Positions 43,919-55,363 of a stretch of 64,000 bases of DNA are shown piece after piece (the stretch's first letter is position 1; each line of letters starts with the position of its first letter). The stretch spans positions 124,001 to 188,000 of the forward strand of contig MDYQ01000002.1 in the NCBI GenBank assembly GCA_003024175.1, given 5' to 3'. The notes under the pieces were generated by a model. It made no database searches and was not told the DNA's origin. It saw only the letters and a list, made by a program, of their open reading frames with translations. Source of the stretch: Planoprotostelium fungivorum (lineage: Eukaryota; Evosea; Variosea; Cavosteliida; Cavosteliaceae). Made by a program: the position numbers and the translations under genes.

Positions 43919-46900
43919 ATGGAGGGGACATTATTGAAAACATCTAATCTGGACACACCAGTGAGGATGAATACGTCTGGCCGTTCTTTGTCCAGCTCAT
44001 TCGGGTCACAGGGCTTTATAACACCTAATATAACAGTGACAAGCACCAGTGACGATAGCGAATGGAGTGATTCGAACAATTCGGTCAGTGACGTCCATAC
44101 CGATAAAGATTATGAGGTCACCGAGCTGATCTCACAGAACAACAATTCATCCATTTACCGAGGTTACAATACAACTTCTGGAACTAGTGTCATCATCAAG
44201 GTAACGTTTTTTAGCGCCTTCATCTCGTGTATCATCACTGATCCCGATAGGTACCCAGAGAAGCCAATAAGAAGATCCTTCACAAGTACTCGAAAGAATA
44301 TGAATTCGGAAAGAAGATGGCCGACGTGCCTTATGTCATGCAGTATCTTTCCATGAGAAAATACAGGAGATCGTTAGCTCTCATCATGGAAGATTTCCAC
44401 GGTGTATCCCTGCAGAAGTTACTGAGTCAGGTCCGATACTGACATCACCACCATCATCGACTCACATAATGTTCCAGGAAATCCTGGGTCTAACGGAGGC
44501 TCTCAAGATCGGAATTGAAATGGCAGAAGGTATCGGACAGATCCACCAACGCGGTGTCATCCACCTGGCGCTCAGCCCGATACATGTGATGGTCAATCGA
44601 AACACATCCATCACGAAGATCATCGACTTCTCGAGCGCCTCCGTGTTGAATCGACTCACGGCCGTATTGAAATCGTCTTCTCCTGTTCAGATGGAATGGA
44701 TGGCACCAGGTGATTGGACAATGCAACATTACATCTGTCATCTCCTCTCCTTCATCTCTTCTTCATCTCTTTTCATCCACGTACGATGAGCCTCAAATAT
44801 TATGATATTTTTGTATAATTTTCAGCTGCTGAATCTTCCAACAGAGCAGACCGGAAGAATGAACAAAGACGTAGATTACCGCACAGATTATTACAGTTTC
44901 GGCGCCATACTCTATCGGGTGTGTCTCTTTTCATCACGTGATAGAAACTCTTCTCACCCGGTTCAGATGATCACAGGCTGCATGCCTTTCGTCTACCCTG
45001 ATTTTTCAAAGATGATGTACGCTCTCATCGCAAAGACACCAGAGGCACCTCACAAGGTGATCTTCCCGCCACGATACGTGATTTGAATTTTGAAAGGTCA
45101 ATCGAAGTGTCCCACAGAGCGTCAGCGACATCATCATTAAGTTGATGTCGAAAAATGCGGAGGATAGGTGGAACGAGGAGAAAATGTGGAGAAAACTCAA
45201 CGGAATATCAGGTATCAGTCCACGTATGGAGTGAAGATGGATCTACAACGCTGCCTGACTGAATTATTAACCGGAACAATTTCAGACTTTCCCCCAGGCC
45301 AAAAAGACGTCAAGAGCACGTTCCAAGTGAGATATCACGACGGATATCCGAGACATCATACTCAACATCGACATCGTGATGCGACGTCGAGACGTCTCAA
45401 TTTTTGTAGGTTGTACAGAAATTGTACGGCAGAGACAAAGAGATACAGACTCTCCTCTCTAGTTACGAACGTATATCCCAGCAAGAGATCAACAGCAGTC
45501 TCGTGTTAGTCGCAGGCTACAGTGGAATCGGTGAGATATCATACGGAATGTCGTAGTGACATCCAGCAGGTAAGACGTCTCTTATCAATGAAATCCACAA
45601 GCCTTTGAGTAAGAGCTGCGGTTATTTTGTATCTGGTAAAATCGATCAATTCAACTGTGGTGTACCCTACAGCAGTCTCGTACAGGCCTTCAAGCAATTG
45701 ATCAAGACAGCTCTAACGGTAAGTCGATGAAGATATCTCATACGATATCATGGGATGTCACGTGTCACACGGATCTTCTTATGACATCATACGTTCCCAC
45801 GCGTGATGTGATGTCTGATATCATGACAGGAGAGTCAAGAGCAAGTAGCTTACTGGAAGACTAACCTGCTGAACGTTCTCAACGGAAGGGGCCAGATCAT
45901 GATAGACGTCATACCCGATCGTAAGTAACTTCCCACGCCTTCTCCATCTCCCTACGTATCTCACCCCTCCCAGTGGAGCTCATCATCGGCCCGCAGCCCG
46001 AAGTCATCAAATTGGCACCGAAGGAGAACAGTATCCGATTCAAACTGACGTTCGTCGATTTCGTCTCCGTCTTCACAAAGGCACAGCACCCCCTCGTCTT
46101 ATTCCTCGACGATCTACAAGTGAGACACGTTCTTCACGAGAGGGAGATGAAACTGAACGCATGTAAAGTGGTCGGACTACGGTACATTGAATCTCATCGA
46201 GGAACTGCTGACCAACGATCACATCAAGAATCTCATGATCATCGGTGCATATCGAGACAACGAGGTGAAATACGTTGGCTCGTTGTAGTCTGACACTTAC
46301 GGAGGTGGGCCCCGGACACCAGTTGAACTTGGTCATCAGCAATTTGGCGGGAAAAGCGGAAGTCGTTACGATCCAATTGAAGACGTTGGCGCTCGATCAC
46401 ATCAACCATCTCATCTACGATTCTCTCAATACCAGCCCATCTGTGAGCATCTACAACGATCCGATGACGTGTGATGACGTCATCACAGAGGGCACTGTCT
46501 TTGTCGGAGATCGTGACAGACAAGACGAAGGGAAATCCTTTCTTCGTGAACGTATTTCTCAACAATCTGGTCAACGAGGAACTGTTGACCTTTCAATCTA
46601 CGATGGGACAGTGGATGTGGGAACCAGATCAGATCCGAGCTCGACAGATCACAGATAACGTGGTACGTAAAAATGATTCCATCCCTACGTATCGTACGCA
46701 CGGTAGACGTGTCGTACGTACGGTGTACGTAATCATGGGTGACGATCAATCAGGTCCACATGATGACAGATCGCATCAAGAGATTGAACGTGTCGACTCA
46801 GCAAGTCTTATCCATCGCCGCTGCCATCGGAAACCAATTCAAATTGAGTATCTTATCTTACATCGCAAAGAAGACACTCGACGAAATCGTCGACGCCGTG

Positions 46901-49900
46901 TGGCCCGCCATACAGGGTGAGCTGCATCTACAACGAGCTACGTCTCAATCGAGCAGACGAATTGTTGGTGGCTCAGGGAGAAGTCACTTCGGTGTGTTTC
47001 ACGAACGCAACGTTGAGAGAAGAGGCACCGAATTTGAACATGAAATTTCTTCACGATCGAGTGCAGCAGGCCGCGTACGAGATGACCCCCGAGGAAGATA
47101 GAGCGAAAATTCACTTGGAGATCGGTAGAAAACTCGTGGAAATCACGCCACCTTCGGAATTGGACGACTGTCTCTTCGATATCCTCGGACACTTCAAGGT
47201 GCGTTACCTTTCACATCGACACGCACCACATCTACCTCTTCACCTATAGACATCACGTTCGATCTACACGATGAATCTACAATCGATCTGACAGATCCAG
47301 TTGGGATCTGCACTTCTCGTGGAGCCGGAGGAGCGTCTGAAGATGGCACACTTGTGGACACAAGGTACCGAGCGCGCCAAAATGAGCAATGCAGTGAGAG
47401 TGGGTGCAGAGTATGCCGCTTACGCCGTTGGAATGCTACCCCCCAACCACTGGGACACCCTCTACGATCTATCCCTCCGCATCTTCAAGGTGATGACGTC
47501 ATATGACGTAATCGCTGACCGTGAAAAGTTGAGAACGGAGTGTGAGTACCTGTGTGGGAACACAGAATTCGCGGCGTCTCTGTACCCCATCATGCTGTCA
47601 AAGTGCAAGAGCCTGAAGGATAAGACGTCCGTATATTGGATCAAGATCTTACAATTGGAGGCACAACAAAAGTATGCAGAATCCATCGTGGCTTGTGTGG
47701 AGTGTGTGGACATGCACGGAGTCCAACTGTTGAGGCCGGACGCACCAGACGATGTAGTCATGAAGGAGTTGGCTTATCAACTGGATCAATTGAAAATCAA
47801 TATGAATGGGAGAAGTGTGAGTCGAAGAGAAAAAAAAGTGTGTGACCGGGATTCGAACAGGTGGCCGATCTGTACAATGCTCCAGACATGGAAGATGAAG
47901 GGCAACAGTCTGTCTTAGCCATCATGTCGACAGTATGGACGTCGACATTCTGCGTCAGTAGGAAGTATTACATGGCAACCATATCCACCATCGTCCTCAA
48001 TTACACGCTCAAATACGGAATCAGCAAGGTACATCGTTCATCTACAACGTTGTAGATTGACGCGAATTACAGTTTTCGTCGAGAGTCTTCTGCAATTGGT
48101 CTATGTCAGCGGCAGATATGGACATCGATTACAAATTCGCACACGACATGGGAGTCTTAGGCTGCTCTCTCCTGGAGACACATCCCAACGAGGCCATACG
48201 CTATCACTGCTACTTCAGTTTCTCCATCGGCATCTGCAACAAGGTGAGAAAAGAACGGAGGGGACGGGAATCGAACCCGCGACAGGTCATGCCCCTGAGC
48301 CACTCGTTCACGTTGATCGATAGAGCATTCGAATCATCACAAGAGCACGGAGACATACCTTACACTTGTTACTCGGCTCACCACATGATCACCCTTCGCT
48401 ACTACAAGTGATCCATCTACAACGAGACGATTCTCACATCACACAGGAGTGTCAAATTGACCGAACTGCACAAGATGCTGCGTTCGAATTGGACATATTT
48501 GAACAAACACAATCCGTTCATCTACAACTATGGTACGGGAGCCACTCTGGCGATGAAATGGCATCTCAAGTCTGATGTCATGGGAGAAGAAGAATTCATG
48601 AACAGACCCATCAGTGGAGCCATCAATTACAGTGCGTACTATGCCAGCTTGCTACAGGTGATCTACAACGAACCATCTTCATCTTCGATCGTCACGATGA
48701 TGATCGTGACATGTCGATGATCATGTGTCGATGATGATGATCATGATGATGATCATGATGATGATCATGATGATGATCATGATGATGATCATGATGATGA
48801 TCATGATGATGATCATGATGATGATCATGATGATGATCATGATGATGATCATGATGATGATCATGATGATGACTCTGAGAACAGATCGAGATGTGGAGAG
48901 ATGGAGAAGATCCGATGGAGCAGATGAGATTGATCGATCTCAGCATCCAATACACCCTCGAGGGCTGCACTGGATTCTACGCCGAAGTCGAAACTCAATT
49001 TTGCATCGGAATCGTCATCATGAGGCTCTACCAGAACAAGGACGGTGAGTCGATGAGATTTCCGCGACATTTCTCTGACTTTTCAGTGATACCCGCCGAC
49101 AAAGTGGAAGTTTACGAGAATCTTCTCCAGCACAGTGTTCGATTCATGAAGAAGGAGAGTGAAAATTGTCCATCAAACAACGAGCACAAGTATCTATTAT
49201 TGCAAGCTCAGAAGGCTAAGCTCGAGGGCAGACACATGGAAGCCGTCGTCCTCTACAACCAGGCCAGAGAATCCGCCAGGAGCCACCAATTCACCCAGGT
49301 ACACCCCCTATGACGTCACCTTCCATATCGATGACGTCATCTGACGTCACTCAGTACGAAGCTCTCTGCAACGAACTCGTCAGCAAGTTGTGGCACTCTC
49401 TCAATCAACCCAACTACGCCAAGACACACTTGGAAGATGCTCTCTACTTGTATCACGAGTGGGGATCCATCGTGAAGGAAGAACAACTCTTGTCGAGATT
49501 CTCCGTGTATCTCAGCGAAGCGGAGAGGAACATTCTGGACACGAGGATATCCCTGGGCCTTCTAAAGAACCCCATGCACGTCCTGTCGAAGGCGAGCGCG
49601 TCCTCTCTGAGTCCGATCGTGAAGAACAGGATGGATGTCATGGATGTAGATTCTGCCTCCGTGTCTTCAACTGAAATGGATAGTGCATCTGTCGATGTTC
49701 AGGTGATGATCATGATCACCATCGTCGTGTGATCGTGTGATGGTGATGACTGATGACGACGTGCAGATCATGGCAAAGGTATCACAAGCTACATCGATGG
49801 ACATGTCATTAGAGCAATATCTAGACTCCATGATGAAGTTGATCATCGAATCTGTTGGAGCACACAAGGGAATCTTTTTATTGGCCGAGGTGATCTATTT

Positions 49901-52376
49901 TCCATCCCCTCTCTTCTGATGACGTCATCAGAGCGGTGGAGAGCTACTGGTGGTAGCCGAAGGTGACATCGATAAGACAGAGGTGACAGGCCTACGATGA
50001 CATCTGACACGTCTCTGACGTCTATCTGACAGGTCGACTTGAGAGCAGTATCTCTTTCGAGCATGGTGAGTTATCCCCACACGGTGATCAATTACGTGGC
50101 GAGAACGAAGGAGACAGTCATCGTGGGCGACGTGAAGAAGAAGGTGAAAGGGTGGGAAATTTTCCGGGAAATTTGACGGAAAATAGAGCGATTTTTCCTT
50201 CGAGACGAGTCACTACATGCAGAACAGCCAAGTCAAATCGCTCATGTGTGCACCCATTCTGAAGAACAACAAATTCAAAGGTGTCATTTACCTCGAAAAC
50301 AATCTAACCAACGACGCATTCACCGATCAACGGGCCAAGGTGAGACATCTCAAAAGATGGCACGACGTCGACCGTCTACAACGAGCCCTGACATGCGTCA
50401 AGATCGTCAACGTCATCGCAGTACAGATGGCCCTTCAGATGGACAATGCGAAATTTTCGCAATTGTTGGAATCGGAGAGGAGATACAGAAGTCTGGCCAC
50501 CGAGTTGGAAGTGGTCAAGAATGGATTAGAAGAATTCATCGATGTCCTCTGCCACGGTGACCTGTCGAAATCGAAATTTCACTGACTTTTCACCAGAATT
50601 ACGTAACCCCCTCAACGGTATCTACGGAAGGTGATGAGAGATGGTAGAGATTTCATCTGAATTTCTGTAGTAAACAGTTGATGGCGTCTCAGCTGCAGAC
50701 GCTGAAAGAGACTCTACAGCCCTACCTACAGGCTCTACCAGCAGCTGATGTCTCAGCCTGTCTATCTGATTTAGAAGACATGCTCGGTGCTGTGTCCATA
50801 TCTGCCGATCACCTCAAGGTAAGTGCACGTCGTAACGACATGTCTGATGACGTCGCAGGACATTGTAGATACCGTGTTGACCGTTTCGATGCTGGAGAAT
50901 TCTGCGATTAAATTGAGGAATATCGTATTCAAGCCCATGCAGGTCGTCGACAAAGTGGCTCTCATGTACAAAGCTAAATTACTGGAAAAAGGTGATTTAT
51001 TCTATTTTATTCTAGTCTCAATTCTTCCAGGGTTGACATTTACGGTCGACGTTCCCAGCGAAGATGTCGTTTGCATTGGAGATCCTTATCGTCTCACTCA
51101 GGTATCTACAACGTTGTAGATCACGTCACACTGACACTCGACAGGTCCTCATCAATATCGTGTCCAATTCCATCAAATTCATGGACAAGGGAGGCATCAC
51201 CATTCGATACCGCTCCGCCGTGGAGGGCGACAAGGTGACGTCATCACACGTCATCATCCATCTACAACCTGACATGCATAGATCCGCCTGGACTTCACGG
51301 TGAAAGATACGGGCATCGGACTCTCCGAACAAGAGATTGCGAGATTGTTCCAACCGTTTACTCAGGCCAACTCGAACATCTACACCAAGTACGGTGGATC
51401 TGGTTTAGGTTTGAAGATATCGAAGGTGAGAGGTCACGAGATACAGTCTTGTTCAATGTCTGTAGGAGATCATCGAATTGATGGATGGGAGGATCTATTT
51501 AGAGAGTCAGAAAGGTGATCACATCATCACGTGACATCACATCACCACATCAACATCAGAGCATATGATGAGCTTCCATCACATCTTATCACATCATCTC
51601 ATCTCATCAACATCATCTCATCAACATCATCTCATGATCCCTCCTACCACGAGACATCTAACGTAGAATCCATAGGCGTAGGAACCGACTGCCACTTCCA
51701 CATCACGTGTGCTCCCGCCAGCAAGGCAGAATCGAGTCCCAACATCGTCACGGCATCAAGAAAGAGACTCAACACGAGCAGAGAGGCTCTTCAGACGGAA
51801 GCCATGAAGAGGGCAAAGACGCAACACCAGCAACGGAGACACATTCTCATCGTAGAAGACAACGTCATCAACCAGAAGCTGATGAAGAAGATCTTGGAGA
51901 CGGATGGATATATGACCGACTTGGCGGACAACGGCAGAGAAGCGTTTGAGAAGGTGGATGATGATGGAGGTGATGGATGGTGATGGTGTCGCAGGTCAGA
52001 AATGCATATGGATCGGGGCAGGCATATGATGCCATCTTGATGGATTTCGAGATGCCCATCATGAACGGTATAGAGGCCACACAGAAGATAAGACAGTTTG
52101 AAGTAGAGAACAATATGTCCCCCGTGCCCATCATCGGTGAGATGTAGAGGATGGAGGATGTATCTGATGGACGTAACAGGTGTGTCCGCCAATGCAAGAG
52201 ATACACATGCACAGACGGCGCAGGGCATTGGAATGAACTGCTACATCACGAAGCCCTTCCAGAAGAAAGACATCTTTGATGCCATAGAGAGGTGGAACAA
52301 CCATCAGACGGGGTCCAATCCAATCAGTCCCGCACCGATGGAAATGACCTCTCAATCGGTTGACTCGAAGACGTGA
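43919..52376 (+). CDS. Giant hybrid histidine kinase: pseudokinase-AAA-helical repeats-GAF-HisKA-HATPase-receiver
   Basis: Over 30 introns separate a protein of about 2,000 residues. Order: Ser-rich N-terminus; kinase-like domain whose catalytic loop reads [12 protein letters not shown] (no HRD) and whose DFG reads DFSS, so a pseudokinase; AAA-type ATPase with Walker A AGYSGIGKTSL near 45525-45590 and Walker [10 protein letters not shown]; long alpha-helical region ([33 protein letters not shown]); GAF domain ([20 protein letters not shown]); histidine box [15 protein letters not shown] (His codon about 50553); HATPase with [16 protein letters not shown] and GGSGLGL; receiver with [14 protein letters not shown], phospho-acceptor in [13 protein letters not shown] (about 52043) and CYITKPF. 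Stop at 52374-52376. This architecture matches S. pombe Mak2/Mak3 and fungal/amoebal group kinases that feed Ypd1/RdeA-type phosphorelays. The input signal is unknown. Confidence 0.93.
47817..47860 (+). other. Intron made of antisense tRNA-3'-end-like sequence (1)
   Basis: This 44-nt intron reads in reverse complement as a T-loop (GTTCGAATC), the 3' T-stem strand CCCGG, a 7-nt acceptor strand, a discriminator base and TTTTTTT, the order of a tRNA gene's 3' end plus Pol III terminator. The 5' T-stem strand is not preserved. Confidence 0.55.
48040..48057. repeat. Intron palindrome ATCTACAACGTTGTAGAT, perfect
   Basis: Perfect copy in a histidine-kinase intron, followed at once by the branch-like TTGAC. 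Confidence 0.85.
48244..48285 (+). other. Intron made of antisense tRNA-3'-end-like sequence (2)
   Basis: The reverse complement of this 42-nt intron contains a foldable T-arm (GCGGG-TTCGATT-CCCGT), an acceptor-like strand CCCCTCC, a G discriminator and TTCTTTT. As in the intron at 47817, the splice acceptor CAG abuts the T-arm. No matching 5' acceptor strand (GGAGGGG) is present nearby, so it is not a whole tRNA. Confidence 0.6.
48721..48870. repeat. 12-bp self-complementary minisatellite (GATGATGATCAT)n
   Basis: About twelve near-perfect copies of GATGATGATCAT fill the intron of the histidine kinase that begins near 48658, making it about five times the usual intron size. Each unit contains the palindrome ATGATCAT, so the array can fold on itself. 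ATCTACAACG at 48661-48670 sits at the 5' splice site. Confidence 0.9.
51104..51121. repeat. Intron palindrome ATCTACAACGTTGTAGAT, perfect
   Basis: Perfect copy beginning two bases after the donor GT of a histidine-kinase intron (exon ends ...LTQ). Confidence 0.85.
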
Positions 52377-52469
52377 CCCGATGGCCGATCCCGAGCCGGA
52401 AGAGAGGATGTTTGTGAATGAAGTTGCATCGGGAATGTTGAATCGATCTTCTTCATATGCACAAACGTT

Positions 52470-52754
52470 TTATCTCCCTCCCTTCGTTACCGAGAAAGAG
52501 CTGACCTTCCCGTTCGATCCCTTTGTCTTCTTCATTTTCTGCATCAACCTCTCTGCAGCAGTGGCGGGCTGCTTGGCGGGGGCAGATGTTCGCGTGAAGG
52601 AGGATGAAGTTGCCTTCATAGTGGACCCTGTCGTCTTTCGGATGGTCTTTGTTGGAGCGTCAATCATAACGATGGCCTTGGACTTCTTATCGCTCTCAAG
52701 GGCACTGTATTTCTTCTGCAGTCTGCTCCTTGCGATTTCTATGTCTTCGCTCAT
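52470..52754 (-). CDS. Small basic Ser/Thr/Lys-rich protein
   Basis: A 94-codon intronless frame begins MSEDIEIARSRLQKKYSALE and continues DKKSKAIVMIDAPTKTIRK, TTGSTMKATSSSFTRTS and PATAAERLMQKMKKTKGSNG. The AAG/GCC-rich codon use fits the neighbours better than the longer frame on the opposite strand. A short helical start followed by a disordered basic tail is likely. The family is not recognised. Upstream sequence (QLYDALAQKLVYSPNDLQRK) in another frame could be part of a further exon. Confidence 0.45.
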   Translation of the reverse strand: MSEDIEIARSRLQKKYSALESDKKSKAIVMIDAPTKTIRKTTGSTMKATSSSFTRTSAPAKQPATAAERLMQKMKKTKGSNGKVSSFSVTKGGR

Positions 52755-53154
52755 GGTGTTCTGTGTGCTCTCGGGTAGTGATCTCCTTTGTGGCCAAACA
52801 TATGGAATTTCCTCTGGAGGTCATTCGGTGAATAAACCAATTTCTGGGCCAAGGCATCGTACAGCTGAAACCAGCTGCTCACACATCAAGTAGCTATATT
52901 CCCTGTCGATCATGTGTATCAAAGTTTCACTAGGTTTCAGACAGAGATCGTGAGTGAACGTTCTTCTAGTCAGGTGTTGTCGTGAGAGTCATGTCTATGT
53001 CCAGCTAGCAAGATCGTGGTATGTATGTTCGGATGTGAGTTGAGGTCGTGTGATGCTGCTCTGTGGTATAGCCTTTTGTACAGCGGGCGAAAATGTTCCC
53101 ACTACAACGAAAATACGGATGTGCCAAATCGAGACAATCATCAATCGTCAGGTG
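52755..53154. other. Divergent gap before RPAP3
   Basis: This 400-bp region holds two promoters. Coding-like minus-strand sequence near 52780-52870 (LYDALAQKL...KFHMFGHKG) might belong to the small basic gene. Nothing else is evident. Confidence 0.35.
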
Positions 53155-55162
53155 ATGCAGGTATAAGAATATAAAGTTATCTCTTCTAATACAATCAATT
53201 CAGAAACAAGTGAGAGATAACGCACAGGCTTTACAAGAGTACTTGAATGGCTTATACGCTTGGCAATCTGAAGCAGATGAGAAGCACAAGAAGTTATTAG
53301 CTGCCTCCACTATCGCCAAGAAGGTGAATCTCACGTTCAAATGAAAATCATCATGATGGTTGATAATCGAAAAGGACACTACTCCCGTTCGCAAGGGAGG
53401 CAAGTTTTCCTTCTCTTTGGGTTCGAATTCATCAGAGAGTAACTCTAACACACCATCTGTTCCCGATCTGGAGGAGGTATGTGTGATGTAATCACTTCAT
53501 CCTTTCACTCATCACACGTTCAGGTGCCCAGTCTGAAAGCCAAGGCCGAAGTCATCAATTCGAAATCATCATCGAATCGATCCAATCCAATCACCTCCGA
53601 TGCATCTAAACCGAAACCACTTCCCTCTCAATTTGTGGGCTCCAGCGACCAATTGAAGAACAATCGCGAGGAATCCATCGCGGAAAAAGACAGAGGAAAC
53701 GAATACTTGAAGAAGAATGAGATGGAGAAGGCCATGCAATGCTACACGAAGAGTATCGAACTTGATCCTCTCAACGCTCTCTCCTTTGCCAATCGTGCTC
53801 TGGTGCACATCAAAGAGAGCAGGTGATGATCACGAACATCCGATCATCACGATGTTGATGTTTGACAGATGGGAATTAGCAGAAGAAGACTGTAACGATG
53901 CCATCATCATCGATCCCAAGTACAGTAAAGCTTTCGCCAGGAGAGGCACGGCCAGAATGAATTTGAAGAGATATCCAGAGGCCATCGATGGTGACCTCAT
54001 CATCACCTCATCATCACCTCATCCTCTACAGATTTCCAGGAAGTGCTCGTGTTAGAACCAGGGAACAAAGAGGCTATCTCGCAGTTGGCCAAAATCGATC
54101 AAATTCTCCACCCCAAAAAGAGTCAAACTACAACGAAGAAGGTACAAGAGGTTGAAACGATCAAGGCTCCATCTACAACGAAGAAGATTCAAGAGATCGA
54201 AACGGTGAAACCTGCACCCGCACCTGCTTCTGTAGATCCTCCCAGGAAAAAGGTGACGTTTATTCTTCATCTACAACGCACCCATTTATTCCCCAGATTA
54301 TGATCGAAGAGATCGATTCTACTGTCAGAGAACAACCTGCACCATCGAAACCGAGAGAAGAACCAAAGACATTGATTGTAGAACAAGTGAAGGAGAGAGA
54401 AGTGAAGGAGAGAGAAGAGAAGGCAACACCTCCCGTGGAGAAAGAAGAGAAGAAGGTAGAGAAGAAGGAAGAGAAGAAAGAAGAGAAGAAGGTAGAGAAG
54501 AAGGAAGAGAAGAAAGAAGAGAAGAAGGAAGAGAAGAAGGAAGAGAAGAAAGAAGAGAAGAAGGTGGAGGAGAAGCCGATGAAGAGCGTCAACGTGCAAG
54601 TGAACGTACCGACACAAGTACCGAGGACATCTTATGAATTCGAAGCGGTGTGGAACAGTCTAAAGAGCGACACTTCTCTACTGTATCGCTACGTCAAGGT
54701 GACATCATCATCATCATCTGTTCATCGTCCTCACGATCATCATCCTCGTCCATCATCACGATCATCACGACATCCCTCTGACAAGAAGAAACAGATGATT
54801 CCACCCGTTGAATTCAAGAGCATCTTCAAAGGATCCATGAATAGCGACATCTTCTGCTCCATCCTCTCTGTCATGGAAGAACATTTCCTACCCAAGTGAA
54901 GTCATTCAACATCTTCTTTCTCTCACAACATTTACAGCCAAGAGATGAAAGAAGTGAGAAGCATATTGGATCAATTGACTGCCGTACCAAGATTCGACAT
55001 GAACGTCATGTTCATGAGTCAAGCACAGAAATCGAGTGAGAGAAGAATAAGAGGATGCAGCTGACGTAGATAGTTGTCACGAGGTTGATCGCTGCGTTGT
55101 GGGCGAACAACATGATGACCGAAGGAGATTACGATGCAATGAAGAAGAAGTATAAAATTTGA
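53155..55162 (+). CDS. RPAP3: RPAP3 (R2TP/HSP90 co-chaperone)
   Basis: The first exon is just MQ (ATG 53155), spliced to KQVRDNAQALQEYLNGLYAW, which matches the conserved RPAP3 N-terminal helix. A disordered stretch precedes one TPR module: ESIAEKDRGNEYLKKNEMEK, AMQCYTKSIELDPLNALSF, ANRALVHIKESRWELAEEDC, AFARRGTARMNLKRYPEA. A Lys/Glu repeat follows (KKEEKKEEKK; 54420-54570) and then the RPAP3 C-terminal domain: YEFEAVWNSLKSDTSLLYRY, PPVEFKSIFKGSMNSDIFCS, LDQLTAVPRFDMNVMFMS. Stop at 55160-55162. RPAP3 bridges HSP90 to RUVBL1/2 and PIH1D1 for assembly of RNA polymerase II and snoRNPs. The Lys/Glu insert is unusually long; the human protein has two TPR blocks, and here I see one. Confidence 0.9.
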
Positions 55163-55363
55163 AGGACTGAATCTCTTATGCATTGTTACATGGTGCTCTC
55201 TCTCGTCTATCCTCTATCGAGGGAGATGTAGTTGTCTAATGTACAGATTGTTCTTCTGAGCCTGAAGTGGAAGAGAAAGAGTCTTTCCTCGTCTGTGATC
55301 TTACTAGCCGTGGTGATCTCGGCACGAGAGGAGATCGTTTCTTAACTATTTCATCGTCAGTTC

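Noticed and set aside
48244-48320. A complete antisense tRNA gene
   Set aside because: Only the T-arm and 3' acceptor strand can be seen; no matching 5' acceptor strand or anticodon arm, and the flanking exon is conserved protein sequence.
48721-48870. CRISPR-like array
   Set aside because: Units are contiguous 12-mers without spacers, in a eukaryotic intron.
48692-48970. (DHHH)n repeat frame on the minus strand and a Met/Ile repeat frame on the plus strand
   Set aside because: Both are translations of the (GATGATGATCAT)n array, which lies in an intron.
52360-52893. Hydrophobic 177-codon frame on the plus strand
   Set aside because: It overlaps the end of the histidine kinase in another frame and is antisense to the better-supported small basic gene; the apparent helices come from reversed Lys/Ser codons.
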